This document shows, one piece after another, positions 1 through 5,810 of a stretch of 9,586 bases of DNA. How positions within the stretch are numbered: position 1 is the first letter of the stretch; each line of letters opens with the position of its first letter. Made by a program: the position numbers and the translations under genes. The notes under the pieces were generated by a model. It did no database searches and was not told where the DNA came from. It saw only the letters and a list, made by a program, of their open reading frames with translations. Origin of the DNA: Actinomycetes bacterium. GTDB taxonomy: Bacteria > Actinomycetota > Actinomycetes > Mycobacteriales > Micromonosporaceae. The stretch is from positions 1-9,586 of the forward strand of contig JAEZGP010000113.1 in assembly GCA_023437285.1 (NCBI GenBank). The letters are read 5' to 3'.

Positions 1-1042
1 TGGCCCGGCCGGCCATCTCCGTGACAAGGATCTTCATGTCGTTACCCACGACCGACGGGTCGATGTGGTTGTAGAGCACGGGATCCACTTTGATCGCGCT
101 CGCGTGCAGACCCGCCTTGTGGGCGAAGGCCGCGGCCCCGACGTAGGCCTGGTGGGTGTCGGGGGCGAGATTGGCGATCTCGGCGATGGCGTGGGAGACC
201 CGCACCATCTTCTCCAGGCCACCGTCCGGTAGGACGGGCAGCCCGAGCTTGAGTTGAAGGTTGGCCACGGTGGCGAACAGGTCGGCGTTGCCGGGCCGTT
301 CGCCGTACCCGTTGGCGGTGCACTGGAAGTGACGCACGCCCGCCTCGACGGCCGCGATGGTGTTGGCGACCGCGCACGACGTGTCGTTCTGGCAGTGGAT
401 GCCGAGCCTGCGAACGGCCTCCTCCGGGGTGGTGCCGAGCAGCTTCGCAAGTCGCTGCGCCACGTCACCGACCGCGCGGGTCACCATCGACGGGAGCATG
501 CCGCCGTTGGTGTCGCACATGACCGCGACCTCGGCCCCGGCCTCCAGCGCGGTCGCGGCGACCGATGCCGTGTACGCCGCGTCGAAGCGGAAGCCGTCGA
601 AGAAGTGCTCGCAGTCGAGGAACACCCGCCGGCCCTCGGCGACGAAAAAGGCGACGGTGTCGCGGACCATCGCGAGGTTCTCGTCCAGCGTGGTACGCAG
701 GGCGCGCTCGACGTGACGCACGTCGGACTTGGCCACCAGGCACACGGCCGGGGTCTGCGCGTCGAGCAGGGCGCGCACCTGGGCGTCCTCCTTGACCCCG
801 ACGCCGGCCTTGCGGGTGGACCCGAAGGCGACCAGTTGTGCGTGGCGCAGCGACAGCTCGGTGCGGGCTCGGGCGAAGAACTCGGTGTCCTTGGGCATGG
901 CGCCCGGCCAGCCGCCCTCGATGAAGGTGACGCCGAGTTCGTCGAGCAGCCGCGCCACGGCGAGCTTGTCGACGACCGAGTACGAGATGCCCTCGCGCTG
1001 TGCCCCATCGCGAAGACTGGTGTCGAAGACCTGGTAGGTCAT
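1..1042 (-). CDS. cimA: Citramalate synthase, C-terminus cut by window edge
   Basis: Condenses pyruvate with acetyl-CoA to citramalate, the first step of the threonine-independent isoleucine route. About 347 residues are present; the remaining C-terminal part, where this family has its LeuA-like regulatory dimer domain, lies beyond the left edge. The ATG at 1042-1040 follows an AAAGGA site at a spacing of about 9. Visible family marks are MTYQVFDTSLRDGAQREG at residues 1-18 (DxSLRDG metal/catalytic motif), FIEGGWPG, CEHFFDGFRFD, CDTNGG, HCQND at 216-220, NGYGERPGN and HKAGLHASAIK. These match the long CimA family (TIGR00977 type) better than 2-isopropylmalate synthase. The HxHND motif has Gln instead of the second His. 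It is preceded by a 28-codon leader ORF and an intrinsic terminator, so it is probably controlled by attenuation. LeuB and IlvE, encoded nearby on the same strand, act later in the pathway. Confidence 0.93.
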   Translation of the reverse strand, partial: MTYQVFDTSLRDGAQREGISYSVVDKLAVARLLDELGVTFIEGGWPGAMPKDTEFFARARTELSLRHAQLVAFGSTRKAGVGVKEDAQVRALLDAQTPAVCLVAKSDVRHVERALRTTLDENLAMVRDTVAFFVAEGRRVFLDCEHFFDGFRFDAAYTASVAATALEAGAEVAVMCDTNGGMLPSMVTRAVGDVAQRLAKLLGTTPEEAVRRLGIHCQNDTSCAVANTIAAVEAGVRHFQCTANGYGERPGNADLFATVANLQLKLGLPVLPDGGLEKMVRVSHAIAEIANLAPDTHQAYVGAAAFAHKAGLHASAIKVDPVLYNHIDPSVVGNDMKILVTEMAGRA

Positions 1043-1086
1043 GGAAGGCGTTCCTTTCGGTGGTTTGTCCAGCTCACCCGGCCCAC

Positions 1087-1116
1087 AAAAAAGACCCCTC
1101 GCGAATGCGAGAGGTC
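1087..1116 (-). terminator. Intrinsic terminator in the cimA leader (attenuator)
   Basis: Read on the minus strand, GACCTCTCGC, loop ATTC and GCGAGGGGTC form a 10-bp stem with one G-U pair, followed directly by six T. It lies 45 nt before the cimA start codon and after the leader-peptide stop. No complete gene ends here, so it is a premature terminator inside the cimA 5' leader. It is the only terminator-like hairpin in the window with an uninterrupted T6 tract immediately after the stem. Seen directly; the attenuation role is inferred from position. Confidence 0.85.
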
Positions 1117-1117
1117 T

Positions 1118-1147
1118 GCGCGCGCAGGTGGGGCTAGCTGCGCGCGC
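1118..1147 (-). promoter_or_regulatory. GC hairpin between leader peptide and attenuator
   Basis: On the minus strand GCGCGCGCAG and CTGCGCGCGC pair perfectly over 10 bp around the loop CTAGCCCCAC. The first base of the 5' arm is the last base of the leader-peptide stop codon, so a ribosome terminating there would mask this arm. Only one base separates the hairpin from the terminator stem. It occupies the position of a 1:2 pause/protector hairpin in a classical attenuator. No convincing antiterminator pairing was found by eye. Confidence 0.6.
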
Positions 1148-1233
1148 TATTCGATAATGAGCAGGCCTACGGGTCGAGCCACGTCGATCACCCTATGCAC
1201 ATCGGCGCGACTACGCAAAGCACCGTTCCGCAT
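1147..1233 (-). CDS. Branched-chain amino acid leader peptide upstream of cimA
   Basis: A 28-codon ORF opening with ATG at 1233-1231 and ending with TAG at 1149-1147. Ten of its 28 residues are Val, Leu or Ile, and residues 22-27 read VGLLII just before the final Glu. Val22 (GTA) and Ile26 (ATT) use codons rare in such GC-rich DNA. The ORF is followed by a GC hairpin and an intrinsic terminator and then by cimA. This is the layout of a ribosome-mediated attenuator: shortage of charged Val/Leu/Ile tRNAs would stall the ribosome in the control run (1153-1170). No good Shine-Dalgarno precedes the ATG. Translation may start near the mRNA 5' end, or at an internal GTG (1200-1198), which keeps the control run. 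The peptide itself probably has no other function. Leader peptides with terminators are described upstream of ilvB in several actinobacteria; I do not recall one for cimA. Confidence 0.7.
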   Translation of the reverse strand: MRNGALRSRADVHRVIDVARPVGLLIIE

Positions 1234-1261
1234 GTCGGGATGAAATCTGGATACCGGGGCA

Positions 1262-1289
1262 GGTTTCGCGTTCGGGGAAGACCGGGTAG
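1262..1289 (+). promoter_or_regulatory. SigB/SigF-type stress promoter for the PRC-barrel gene
   Basis: GGTTT at 1262-1266 and GGGTAG at 1284-1289 are separated by 17 bp. This resembles the GTTT-N14-17-GGGTAT promoters used by actinobacterial SigB/SigF-family stress sigma factors. Transcription would start near 1296, some 40 nt before the GTG start, leaving room for the Shine-Dalgarno at 1322-1330. The last base of the -10 element departs from the consensus T/C. Direct match by eye; the sigma assignment is inference. Confidence 0.5.
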
Positions 1290-1292
1290 CCA

Positions 1293-1322
1293 TCTATACG
1301 ACCGATGACGCAACGATGCGAA
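1293..1322 (-). promoter_or_regulatory. Tentative promoter for the cimA leader transcript
   Basis: On the minus strand TTCGCA (1322-1317) and TATAGA (1298-1293) are 18 bp apart, each matching 4 of 6 bases of the housekeeping consensus. Transcription would begin near 1286, about 50 nt before the leader ORF. A second weak possibility is the AT-richer stretch just before the leader ATG (about 1243-1252), which would give a nearly leaderless leader mRNA. Evidence is weak. Confidence 0.3.
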
Positions 1323-1330
1323 AGGGAGGT
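1322..1330 (+). promoter_or_regulatory. Ribosome binding site deciding the PRC-barrel start
   Basis: AAGGGAGGT is a near-perfect anti-16S match, 6 nt before GTG at 1337. An in-frame ATG at 1316 lies upstream and reads through this site, so the GTG is the better start. Confidence 0.85.
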
Positions 1331-1336
1331 GCCTTC

Positions 1337-1945
1337 GTGTACCCGACTCAGCAGCCGGAGCGGCGCGACGAGCAGAACGCCGAGGCCTGGCCGACGCCGA
1401 ACCCGACGTCGGACAACGTCTTCCGGACCCCCGAGCCGCGTGCCGAGCGCGGCGTGGAGTTCTCCGAGCAGCGCGACCAGCGCGGCGCGGAGTTCGCCCA
1501 GCCGCGTGACCAGCGCGGCACGGAGTTCCGCGATGACCCGTACGCCGCGCCCGTGACGGGCATGGACGCTACGCGGTCGTTCGACCCGTGGAACTTCCGT
1601 CCGGACAGCGGCCTGCCCAGCGCCCAGGACATCATCGGCTACCACGTGGAAGCCACCGACGGTCGGTGCGGCAAGGTGGAGGAGGTGCACGGCGCTGCCA
1701 ACGGCAGCTTCCTGGTGGTCGACACCGGGCCGTGGATCTTCGGCCACAAGGCCATGCTGCCCGCCGGCGTGGTGACCAACGTGGATCACGTGGACCGCAA
1801 CGTCTACGTCGACCGCACCAAGGACGAGATCAAGAACTCGCCCGAGGTGGATGCCGGCATGTACACCGATGCCACGCACCGGGAGAAGGTGGAGAGCTAC
1901 TACGCCACCTACTACGGGTTCCCGCCCGGCGGTGCGGCCCGGTAA
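1337..1945 (+). CDS. PRC-barrel domain protein
   Basis: A 202-residue soluble protein with no signal peptide or membrane segment. Residues 1-90 are polar and probably disordered, rich in Pro, Glu, Arg, Asp and Gln, with an imperfect 11-residue tandem repeat (residues 37-64). Residues about 95-170 form a PRC-barrel: SAQDIIGYHVEATDGRCGKV, then a V/D-rich strand region including FLVVDTGPW, LPAGVV and VYVDRTKDEI. The C-terminus has Tyr-rich ESYYATYYGF. PRC-barrels occur in RimM, photosynthetic reaction centre H and many small actinobacterial stress proteins; the molecular job of this type is not known to me. GTG start chosen from the strong Shine-Dalgarno at 1322-1330. A stress-sigma-like promoter lies 50-75 bp upstream, suggesting stress or stationary-phase expression. 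Followed by a hairpin and then gluconokinase. Confidence 0.85.
   Translation: MYPTQQPERRDEQNAEAWPTPNPTSDNVFRTPEPRAERGVEFSEQRDQRGAEFAQPRDQRGTEFRDDPYAAPVTGMDATRSFDPWNFRPDSGLPSAQDIIGYHVEATDGRCGKVEEVHGAANGSFLVVDTGPWIFGHKAMLPAGVVTNVDHVDRNVYVDRTKDEIKNSPEVDAGMYTDATHREKVESYYATYYGFPPGGAAR
1445..1528 (+). repeat. Imperfect 33-bp tandem repeat inside the PRC-barrel gene
   Basis: Two full units and one partial unit encode ERGVEFSEQRD, QRGAEFAQPRD and QRGTEF (1445-1477, 1478-1510, 1511-1528). The period is a multiple of three, so copy-number change would keep the reading frame. Confidence 0.85.
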
Positions 1946-1973
1946 CGGACCGTAACCGTACCCGTGGTCAGGT

Positions 1974-2009
1974 GGGGTCGCCGCGGCGCGCGAGCGTCGC
2001 GGCGACCTC
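1974..2009 (+). terminator. Hairpin between PRC-barrel gene and gluconokinase
   Basis: GGTCGCCGCG (1976-1985) and CGCGGCGACC (1998-2007) pair perfectly, with three further inner pairs (one G-U) and a 6-base loop; two weaker pairs extend the base. No T-tract follows. It starts about 30 bp after the PRC stop and ends about 40 bp before gntK. It may be a U-less actinobacterial terminator or an mRNA-stabilising hairpin if the two genes are cotranscribed. Confidence 0.55.
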
Positions 2010-2049
2010 GCATGTCCGTACCCTGAAGGGGAGCGGCGAAAGGGGCCAC

Positions 2050-2598
2050 ATGAGTACGGGCGGCATCGTGGTGGTGATGGGCGTCTCCGGCAGCGGCAAG
2101 ACGACGATCGGCGAGCGGCTCGCCGACGCGTGCGGCGTCCTGTTCGGCGACGCTGACCGGCTGCACCCGCCCGCCAACGTGGCCAAGATGGCAGCCGGCA
2201 TCCCGCTGACCGACGAGGACCGCTGGCCGTGGCTGCGCACCGTCCTGGCGTGGATGAACGACCACGCCGACGGGGTGCCGACCACCGACCTGGGCAAGGA
2301 ACTCGGCGTCGTCGCCGTGGTGGGCTGTTCCGCCCTCAAGCGCAAGTACCGTGACCTGCTGCGCGAGGCCCAGTGCCCGGTGCGCTTCGCCTACCTGAAG
2401 GGCTCGCGCGGGGTTCTGTCCCGGCGCCTGCGCCACCGGCGGGGCCACTTCTTCCCCGAGCAGCTGCTCGACGCGCAGCTGGCTCACCTGGAGGAGCCGG
2501 ACCCGGCGGAGGACCCGATCGTGGTGTCGATCGGAGCGTCGCCCGAAAAGATCGTTCAGCAGATCATCGAGGGACTGCGCGACGGCGCGAAGAACTGA
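2050..2598 (+). CDS. gntK: Gluconokinase, GntK family
   Basis: Phosphorylates D-gluconate with ATP to 6-phosphogluconate, feeding the pentose phosphate pathway, in the cytoplasm. 182 residues, the usual length for the compact P-loop gluconokinases (thermoresistant type). Walker A GVSGSGKT is at residues 11-18. The family block GDADRLHPPANVAKMAAG and the partner IPLTDEDRWPWL follow, and CSALKRKYRDLLR lies in the centre. The ATG at 2050 has AAAGGGG four bases upstream. The stretch HADGVPTTDLGKELG is less typical than the rest. It lies downstream of the PRC gene and converges with ilvE across a shared hairpin. No gluconate permease or GntR regulator lies in the window, so substrate supply is not evident here. 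Function is well supported by motifs. Confidence 0.92.
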   Translation: MSTGGIVVVMGVSGSGKTTIGERLADACGVLFGDADRLHPPANVAKMAAGIPLTDEDRWPWLRTVLAWMNDHADGVPTTDLGKELGVVAVVGCSALKRKYRDLLREAQCPVRFAYLKGSRGVLSRRLRHRRGHFFPEQLLDAQLAHLEEPDPAEDPIVVSIGASPEKIVQQIIEGLRDGAKN

Positions 2599-2614
2599 GT
2601 CCCCGCGCCGTCGC
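2579..2614. terminator. Bidirectional terminator hairpin between gntK and ilvE
   Basis: GCGACGGCGCG (2579-2589) and CGCGCCGTCGC (2604-2614) form an 11-bp perfect stem with a 14-base loop. It overlaps the last codons and stop of gntK and lies 22 bp past the ilvE stop. The position between two convergent genes suits termination in both directions. There is no T-tract on either side. Confidence 0.65.
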
Positions 2615-2636
2615 CGCGCCTGAGTCGGTCGTCGGT

Positions 2637-3734
2637 TCAGATGACGCGCTGCACCCAGCCGTACGGGTCCTCGGCGGTGCCGCGCTGGATGGCGACCAGC
2701 CGCTCGCGCAGCGCCATGGTGACCGGCCCGGGCTCGCCGCCACCGATCGTGAACGCGTACCCGCGCGACTTCACCGCGCCGACCGGCGTGATCACCGCCG
2801 CCGTGCCGCACGCGAACGTCTCCCGGATGCGTCCGCTCTCGGCGCCCTCGCGCCACTCGTCGACGCTGACCGGCCGCTCCTGCACCGCCCGGCCCTCGTC
2901 GCGGGCCAGCGTGAGCACCGAGTCGCGGGTGATGCCCGGCAGGATGGTGCCGGTCAGCGGCGGCGTGACGAGCGTGCCGTCGTCGAGCACGAACACGATG
3001 TTCATGCCGCCGAGTTCGTCGATGTACTTCTGCTCCCGGGTGTCGAGGAAGACGACCTGGTCGCAGCCCTGCTCGATCGCCTCGGCCTGGGCCACCAGGC
3101 TGGCGGCGTAGTTGCCGCCGCACTTGGCCGCCCCGGTGCCGCCGGGAGCGGCCCGGGTGTACTCCGTCGAGACCCACATCGTGGCGGGCTTGACGCCGCC
3201 CGCGAAGTAGGAGCCCACGGGGGAGGCGATCAGGCAGTACAGGTATTCCAGGGCGGGCCGCACGCCGAGGAAGATCTCGTTGGCGAACATGAACGGCCGC
3301 AGGTACAGGCTGCCCTCGGGGTCCGTGGGCACCCACTCGCGGTCGGCCCGCACCAGCTCGCGGATGGAGCCCAGGAACAGGTCGTCGGACAGGTGCGGCA
3401 TCGCCATGCGGGTGGCGGACTCGCGGAACCGGCGCGCGTTCGCGTCGGCCCGGAACGTGGTCACACCCCCGTCGGCCGACCGGTATGCCTTGAGGCCCTC
3501 GAAGATCTCCTGGGCGTAGTGCAGGACGGCGGCGGCGGGATCGAGCGCGATCGGCGCCCTCGGCTCGACGCGGGCGTCGTACCAGCCCTTGCTGTCGGCG
3601 TAACGGATGGTAACCATGTGGTCGGTGAAGATCCGACCGAAACCCGGGTTGGCCATGAGCGCGGCGCGCTCGACGGCCGGTACCGGCTGCGACGCCGGAC
3701 GAATCTCGAAATCGAGGTTGTCACCACCAGCCAT
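2637..3734 (-). CDS. ilvE: Branched-chain amino acid aminotransferase
   Basis: PLP-dependent transamination giving Val, Leu and Ile from their 2-oxo acids with glutamate as donor, in the cytoplasm. 365 residues, the usual length of actinobacterial class II BCAT (fold type IV). Key blocks are EIFEGLKAYR (77-86), TTFRADANARRF, YLRPFMFANE, GTGAAKCGGNYAASL with the Schiff-base Lys204, GMNIVFVLDDG, LTGTILPGITRDS, FACGTAAVITPVG and a C-terminal QRGTAEDPYGW. The ATG at 3734-3732 has TTGGAGG (plus-strand cctccaa at 3741-3747) six bases upstream; an in-frame ATG at 3776 lacks such a site. The next gene upstream on the same strand is leuB, separated by a terminator-like hairpin and a promoter region with an inverted repeat, so ilvE probably has its own promoter. 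Functionally it closes the pathways served by cimA and leuB. Confidence 0.95.
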   Translation of the reverse strand: MAGGDNLDFEIRPASQPVPAVERAALMANPGFGRIFTDHMVTIRYADSKGWYDARVEPRAPIALDPAAAVLHYAQEIFEGLKAYRSADGGVTTFRADANARRFRESATRMAMPHLSDDLFLGSIRELVRADREWVPTDPEGSLYLRPFMFANEIFLGVRPALEYLYCLIASPVGSYFAGGVKPATMWVSTEYTRAAPGGTGAAKCGGNYAASLVAQAEAIEQGCDQVVFLDTREQKYIDELGGMNIVFVLDDGTLVTPPLTGTILPGITRDSVLTLARDEGRAVQERPVSVDEWREGAESGRIRETFACGTAAVITPVGAVKSRGYAFTIGGGEPGPVTMALRERLVAIQRGTAEDPYGWVQRVI

Positions 3735-3778
3735 CGCTTGCCTCCAAGAGGATGTGTGTGGGGAGTACCCGTGCATGC

Positions 3779-3819
3779 AACCTACCCGAACGACCGTTCA
3801 GCGGACAGGGCGACGCCCT
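3779..3819 (-). promoter_or_regulatory. ilvE promoter region with inverted repeat
   Basis: On the minus strand a -10-like TAGGTT (3784-3779) is preceded by the inverted repeat GAACG-GT-CGTTC (3799-3788), which would sit in the promoter spacer. A second palindrome, AGGGCG-T-CGCCCT, lies at 3819-3807, near where a -35 element would start; no clear -35 hexamer is seen. Transcription would start near 3772, about 38 nt before the ATG. The GAACG/CGTTC half-sites also occur in the leuB promoter region. Confidence 0.4.
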
Positions 3820-3848
3820 TGCTGATCAAAGGATCGTTCCGGGTGATG

Positions 3849-3864
3849 CGGCACGGTAGTGCCG
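3849..3864. repeat. Small inverted repeat downstream of leuB
   Basis: CGGCAC-GGTA-GTGCCG, a 6-bp stem with a 4-base loop, just past the T-run of the leuB terminator. It could be a second terminator stem or a protein site; nothing decides between them. Confidence 0.4.
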
Positions 3865-3866
3865 GG

Positions 3867-3896
3867 AAAAGGGAGCCGCCCTGGTGATGGGGGCGG
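3867..3896 (-). terminator. leuB terminator
   Basis: Starting three bases after the leuB stop, minus-strand CCGCCC and GGGCGG (3896-3891 and 3881-3876) pair with a 9-base loop, followed by CTCCCTTTTCC. The stem is short and the T-run interrupted, so termination may be partial. Confidence 0.5.
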
Positions 3897-3899
3897 TGA

Positions 3900-4937
3900 T
3901 CAGTTGGAGGCGTGCGCCGCGAGGCGGTCGCCGACCTCCTCGGTACGCAGCGGCTGCCCCGGAGTACGGGAGGACAGCTCCGCCGCGACCGCCTGCTCGA
4001 CCCGGCGGGCCTGCTCGGGGTGGCCGAGGTGGTCCAGCAGGAGCGCGACCGACAGCACGGTCGCTACCGGGTCCGCTACGCCCTGGCCCGCGATGTCCGG
4101 GGCCGAGCCGTGTACGGGTTCGAACATCGACGGGAACTCGCGCTCCGGGTTGATGCACCCGCTTGCCGCGAGCCCGATGCCGCCGGTCACGGCGGCCGCG
4201 ATGTCGGTGAGGATGTCGCCGAACAGGTTGTCGGTGACGATGACGTCGTAGCGCTGCGGCTGCGTCACCATGAACATGGCCGCCGCGTCGACGTGCTGGT
4301 AGTCGGTCTCGATGTCCGGGAACTCCCGGGCCACCTCGGCGAACGTGCGGGCCCACAGGCCGCCCGCGTGGGTGAGCACGTTGGTCTTGTGGACCATCGT
4401 GACCTTGCGCCGCTCGCGCTTGCCCGCGCGGGCGAAGGCGTCGCGGATGACGCGCTCGACGCCCTGGCGGGTGTTGAGGCTCTCCTCGGTGGCGACCTCG
4501 GCCGGGGTGTTGGTGTGCATCGTGCCGCCGGCGCCCGCGTAGAGCCCCTCGGTGCCCTCGCGCACGACCACGAAGTCGATCTCGCCCGGCTTGACGTTGC
4601 CGAGCGGGCCGGTCGTGCCGGGCCACAGCCGCGACGGCCGCAGGTTCACGTACTGCTGGAAGGCGAAGCGGAGCTTGAGCAGCAGGCCGCGCTCCAGCAC
4701 GCCCGGCGGGACGGTCGGGTCGCCGACGGCGCCAAGCAGGATCGCGTCGTAGCCGGTCCACTCCTGCAGGACGGACTCGGGCAGTACCTCGCCGGTGCGG
4801 TGGTAGCGCGCCGCGCCGAGGTCGTATTCGGTAGCCTCGACCCCGGGCAGTACCGCGTCGAGCACCTTGCGCCCCTGCGCCACCACCTCGGCGCCGATCC
4901 CGTCACCGGGCACCAGCGCGATCTTCGCCACCGTCAC
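3900..4937 (-). CDS. leuB: 3-isopropylmalate dehydrogenase
   Basis: NAD-dependent oxidative decarboxylation of 3-isopropylmalate in leucine synthesis; the same enzyme class can oxidise 3-methylmalate in the citramalate route to isoleucine, which fits the presence of cimA. 345 residues, typical of the actinobacterial form. Seen: [13 protein letters not shown] at 6-18, [21 protein letters not shown], the Arg-containing substrate loop [42 protein letters not shown], the Mg-binding [13 protein letters not shown], and [16 protein letters not shown] near the NAD pocket. The GTG start at 4937 has GAGGAGG eight bases upstream. It has its own upstream region with a candidate -10 and a 16-bp inverted repeat. 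Next downstream on the same strand is ilvE. Confidence 0.95.
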   Translation of the reverse strand: MTVAKIALVPGDGIGAEVVAQGRKVLDAVLPGVEATEYDLGAARYHRTGEVLPESVLQEWTGYDAILLGAVGDPTVPPGVLERGLLLKLRFAFQQYVNLRPSRLWPGTTGPLGNVKPGEIDFVVVREGTEGLYAGAGGTMHTNTPAEVATEESLNTRQGVERVIRDAFARAGKRERRKVTMVHKTNVLTHAGGLWARTFAEVAREFPDIETDYQHVDAAAMFMVTQPQRYDVIVTDNLFGDILTDIAAAVTGGIGLAASGCINPEREFPSMFEPVHGSAPDIAGQGVADPVATVLSVALLLDHLGHPEQARRVEQAVAAELSSRTPGQPLRTEEVGDRLAAHASN

Positions 4938-4957
4938 GTCACTATCCTCCTCGACCT

Positions 4958-4988
4958 ACGTTCTACCGAACGTTAAGGGGCCATCCTA
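4958..4988 (-). promoter_or_regulatory. leuB promoter region with 16-bp inverted repeat
   Basis: Minus strand: TAGGAT (4988-4983) is a plausible -10. About 10 bp downstream lies the perfect inverted repeat ACGTTC-GGTA-GAACGT (4973-4958), covering the expected start of transcription and ending just before the Shine-Dalgarno at 4952-4945. It could be a repressor site or an RNA hairpin close to the ribosome binding site. No clear -35 was found. Confidence 0.4.
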
Positions 4989-5002
4989 CGTCGCGGTACA
5001 CA

Positions 5003-5035
5003 GGTCCCATCATGCGGGCGGGATGCCGCCGGACC
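5003..5035 (-). terminator. Weak nested hairpin after the SDR gene
   Basis: Two bases after the SDR stop, GGTCC/GGACC (outer) and GGCGG/CCGCC (inner) give a nested, bulged hairpin without a T-tract. It may end the GH88-SDR transcript before the leuB promoter, but is weaker than the other hairpins here. Confidence 0.3.
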
Positions 5036-5036
5036 G

Positions 5037-5810
5037 TTACAGGGTGCGCAGGTGGAAGCCGCCGTCCACGTCGATGACCTGACCCGTACTGAACGGCAGC
5101 AGGCCGGTGGCGACCGCGACGACCGCCGCCCCCACGTCCGCCGGCTGGCCCCAGCGGCGGATGGGCGTGACGCCCTCCTCGTGGATGAGCCGGTCGTACT
5201 TCTCCGTGACGGCGCCCGTCATGTCGGTGGCCACGATCCCGGGACGGATCTCGTACACGTTGATGCCGTACTCGGCGAGGCGGGCGGCGTACAGCGTGGT
5301 CATCATCGCCAGGCCCGCCTTGGCGACGCAGTAGTCGCCCCGGTTCACGCTCGCCGCGTACGCGCTGATCGACGAGATCGTCACGATGCGCGGCGCGTTC
5401 ACCACCCCGGCCCGGACCTGTCCGATCATGCGGTTGGCGACGAGCTGGGTCAGGAAGTACGGGCCCTTGAGGTTGACGGCGATCAGCCGGTCGAACGACT
5501 CCTCCCCCGCCTCCAGCAGATCGGCGCGGACCGCAGGCGCCACGCCCGCGTTGTTGACGAGCAGATCCACCCGACCGAAGGCCGTGTAGGCCTGCTCGAC
5601 CAGTCGCTCGCGGTCGCCGCCCGACGAGATGTCGGCCCGCACCGGCACGGCCCGCCCGCCGGCCGCCTCGACGGCCGCCCGGACCTCCTCGGCGGCGTCC
5701 GCGTTGGCTGCGTAGTTGATCGCTACGTCGTGTCCGGCCGCCGCCAGCGCGAGGGCGATCCCGCGACCGATCCCCCGCGACGCGCCGGTCACCAGCGCCA
5801 CCGGCCTCAT
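5037..5810 (-). CDS. SDR-family NAD(P)-dependent oxidoreductase, probably in sugar-acid catabolism
   Basis: 257-residue classical short-chain dehydrogenase. Seen: cofactor motif TGASRGIG at 8-15, NNAG at 86-89, Asn113, catalytic Ser147, Tyr160 and Lys164 in YCVAK, and the family end [12 protein letters not shown]. It resembles the group labelled 3-ketoacyl-ACP reductase (PRK12745 type), which has a longer segment before the catalytic Ser and PNRG/VNRG-D/EYC. The ATG at 5810 overlaps the GH88 stop as ATGA and has GGAGGT six bases upstream inside the GH88 gene, so the two are translationally coupled. GH88 releases an unsaturated uronate that rearranges to a keto sugar acid reduced by SDR enzymes such as KduD or DhuD. 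I therefore infer a keto-uronate or related substrate rather than fatty acid synthesis. Fold is certain; substrate is not. Confidence 0.85.
   Translation of the reverse strand: MRPVALVTGASRGIGRGIALALAAAGHDVAINYAANADAAEEVRAAVEAAGGRAVPVRADISSGGDRERLVEQAYTAFGRVDLLVNNAGVAPAVRADLLEAGEESFDRLIAVNLKGPYFLTQLVANRMIGQVRAGVVNAPRIVTISSISAYAASVNRGDYCVAKAGLAMMTTLYAARLAEYGINVYEIRPGIVATDMTGAVTEKYDRLIHEEGVTPIRRWGQPADVGAAVVAVATGLLPFSTGQVIDVDGGFHLRTL

Noticed and set aside
254..1243. Plus-strand open frame of 329 codons across cimA and its leader region
   Set aside because: No recognisable motif and antisense to cimA and its control elements; a GC-bias shadow.
1043..1300. T-box or metabolite riboswitch upstream of cimA
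   Set aside because: I see no T-box antiterminator bulge sequence or known aptamer; a translatable leader rich in pathway amino acids explains the terminator better.
1316..1336. ATG at 1316 as start of the PRC-barrel protein
   Set aside because: It would translate the AAGGGAGGT ribosome binding site itself, which is ideally spaced for the GTG at 1337.
3735..3776. ATG at 3776 as start of IlvE
   Set aside because: No Shine-Dalgarno before it, it is only about 2 bp from the -10-like box, and a TTGGAGG site precedes the ATG at 3734.
3900..4937. LeuB as tartrate or isocitrate dehydrogenase
   Set aside because: The substrate loop [16 protein letters not shown] and 345-residue length fit 3-isopropylmalate dehydrogenase, as does the neighbourhood.
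5037..5810. SDR as FabG of fatty acid synthesis
   Set aside because: No acyl carrier protein or other fatty acid genes nearby, and it is coupled to GH88; only the general SDR fold supports FabG.
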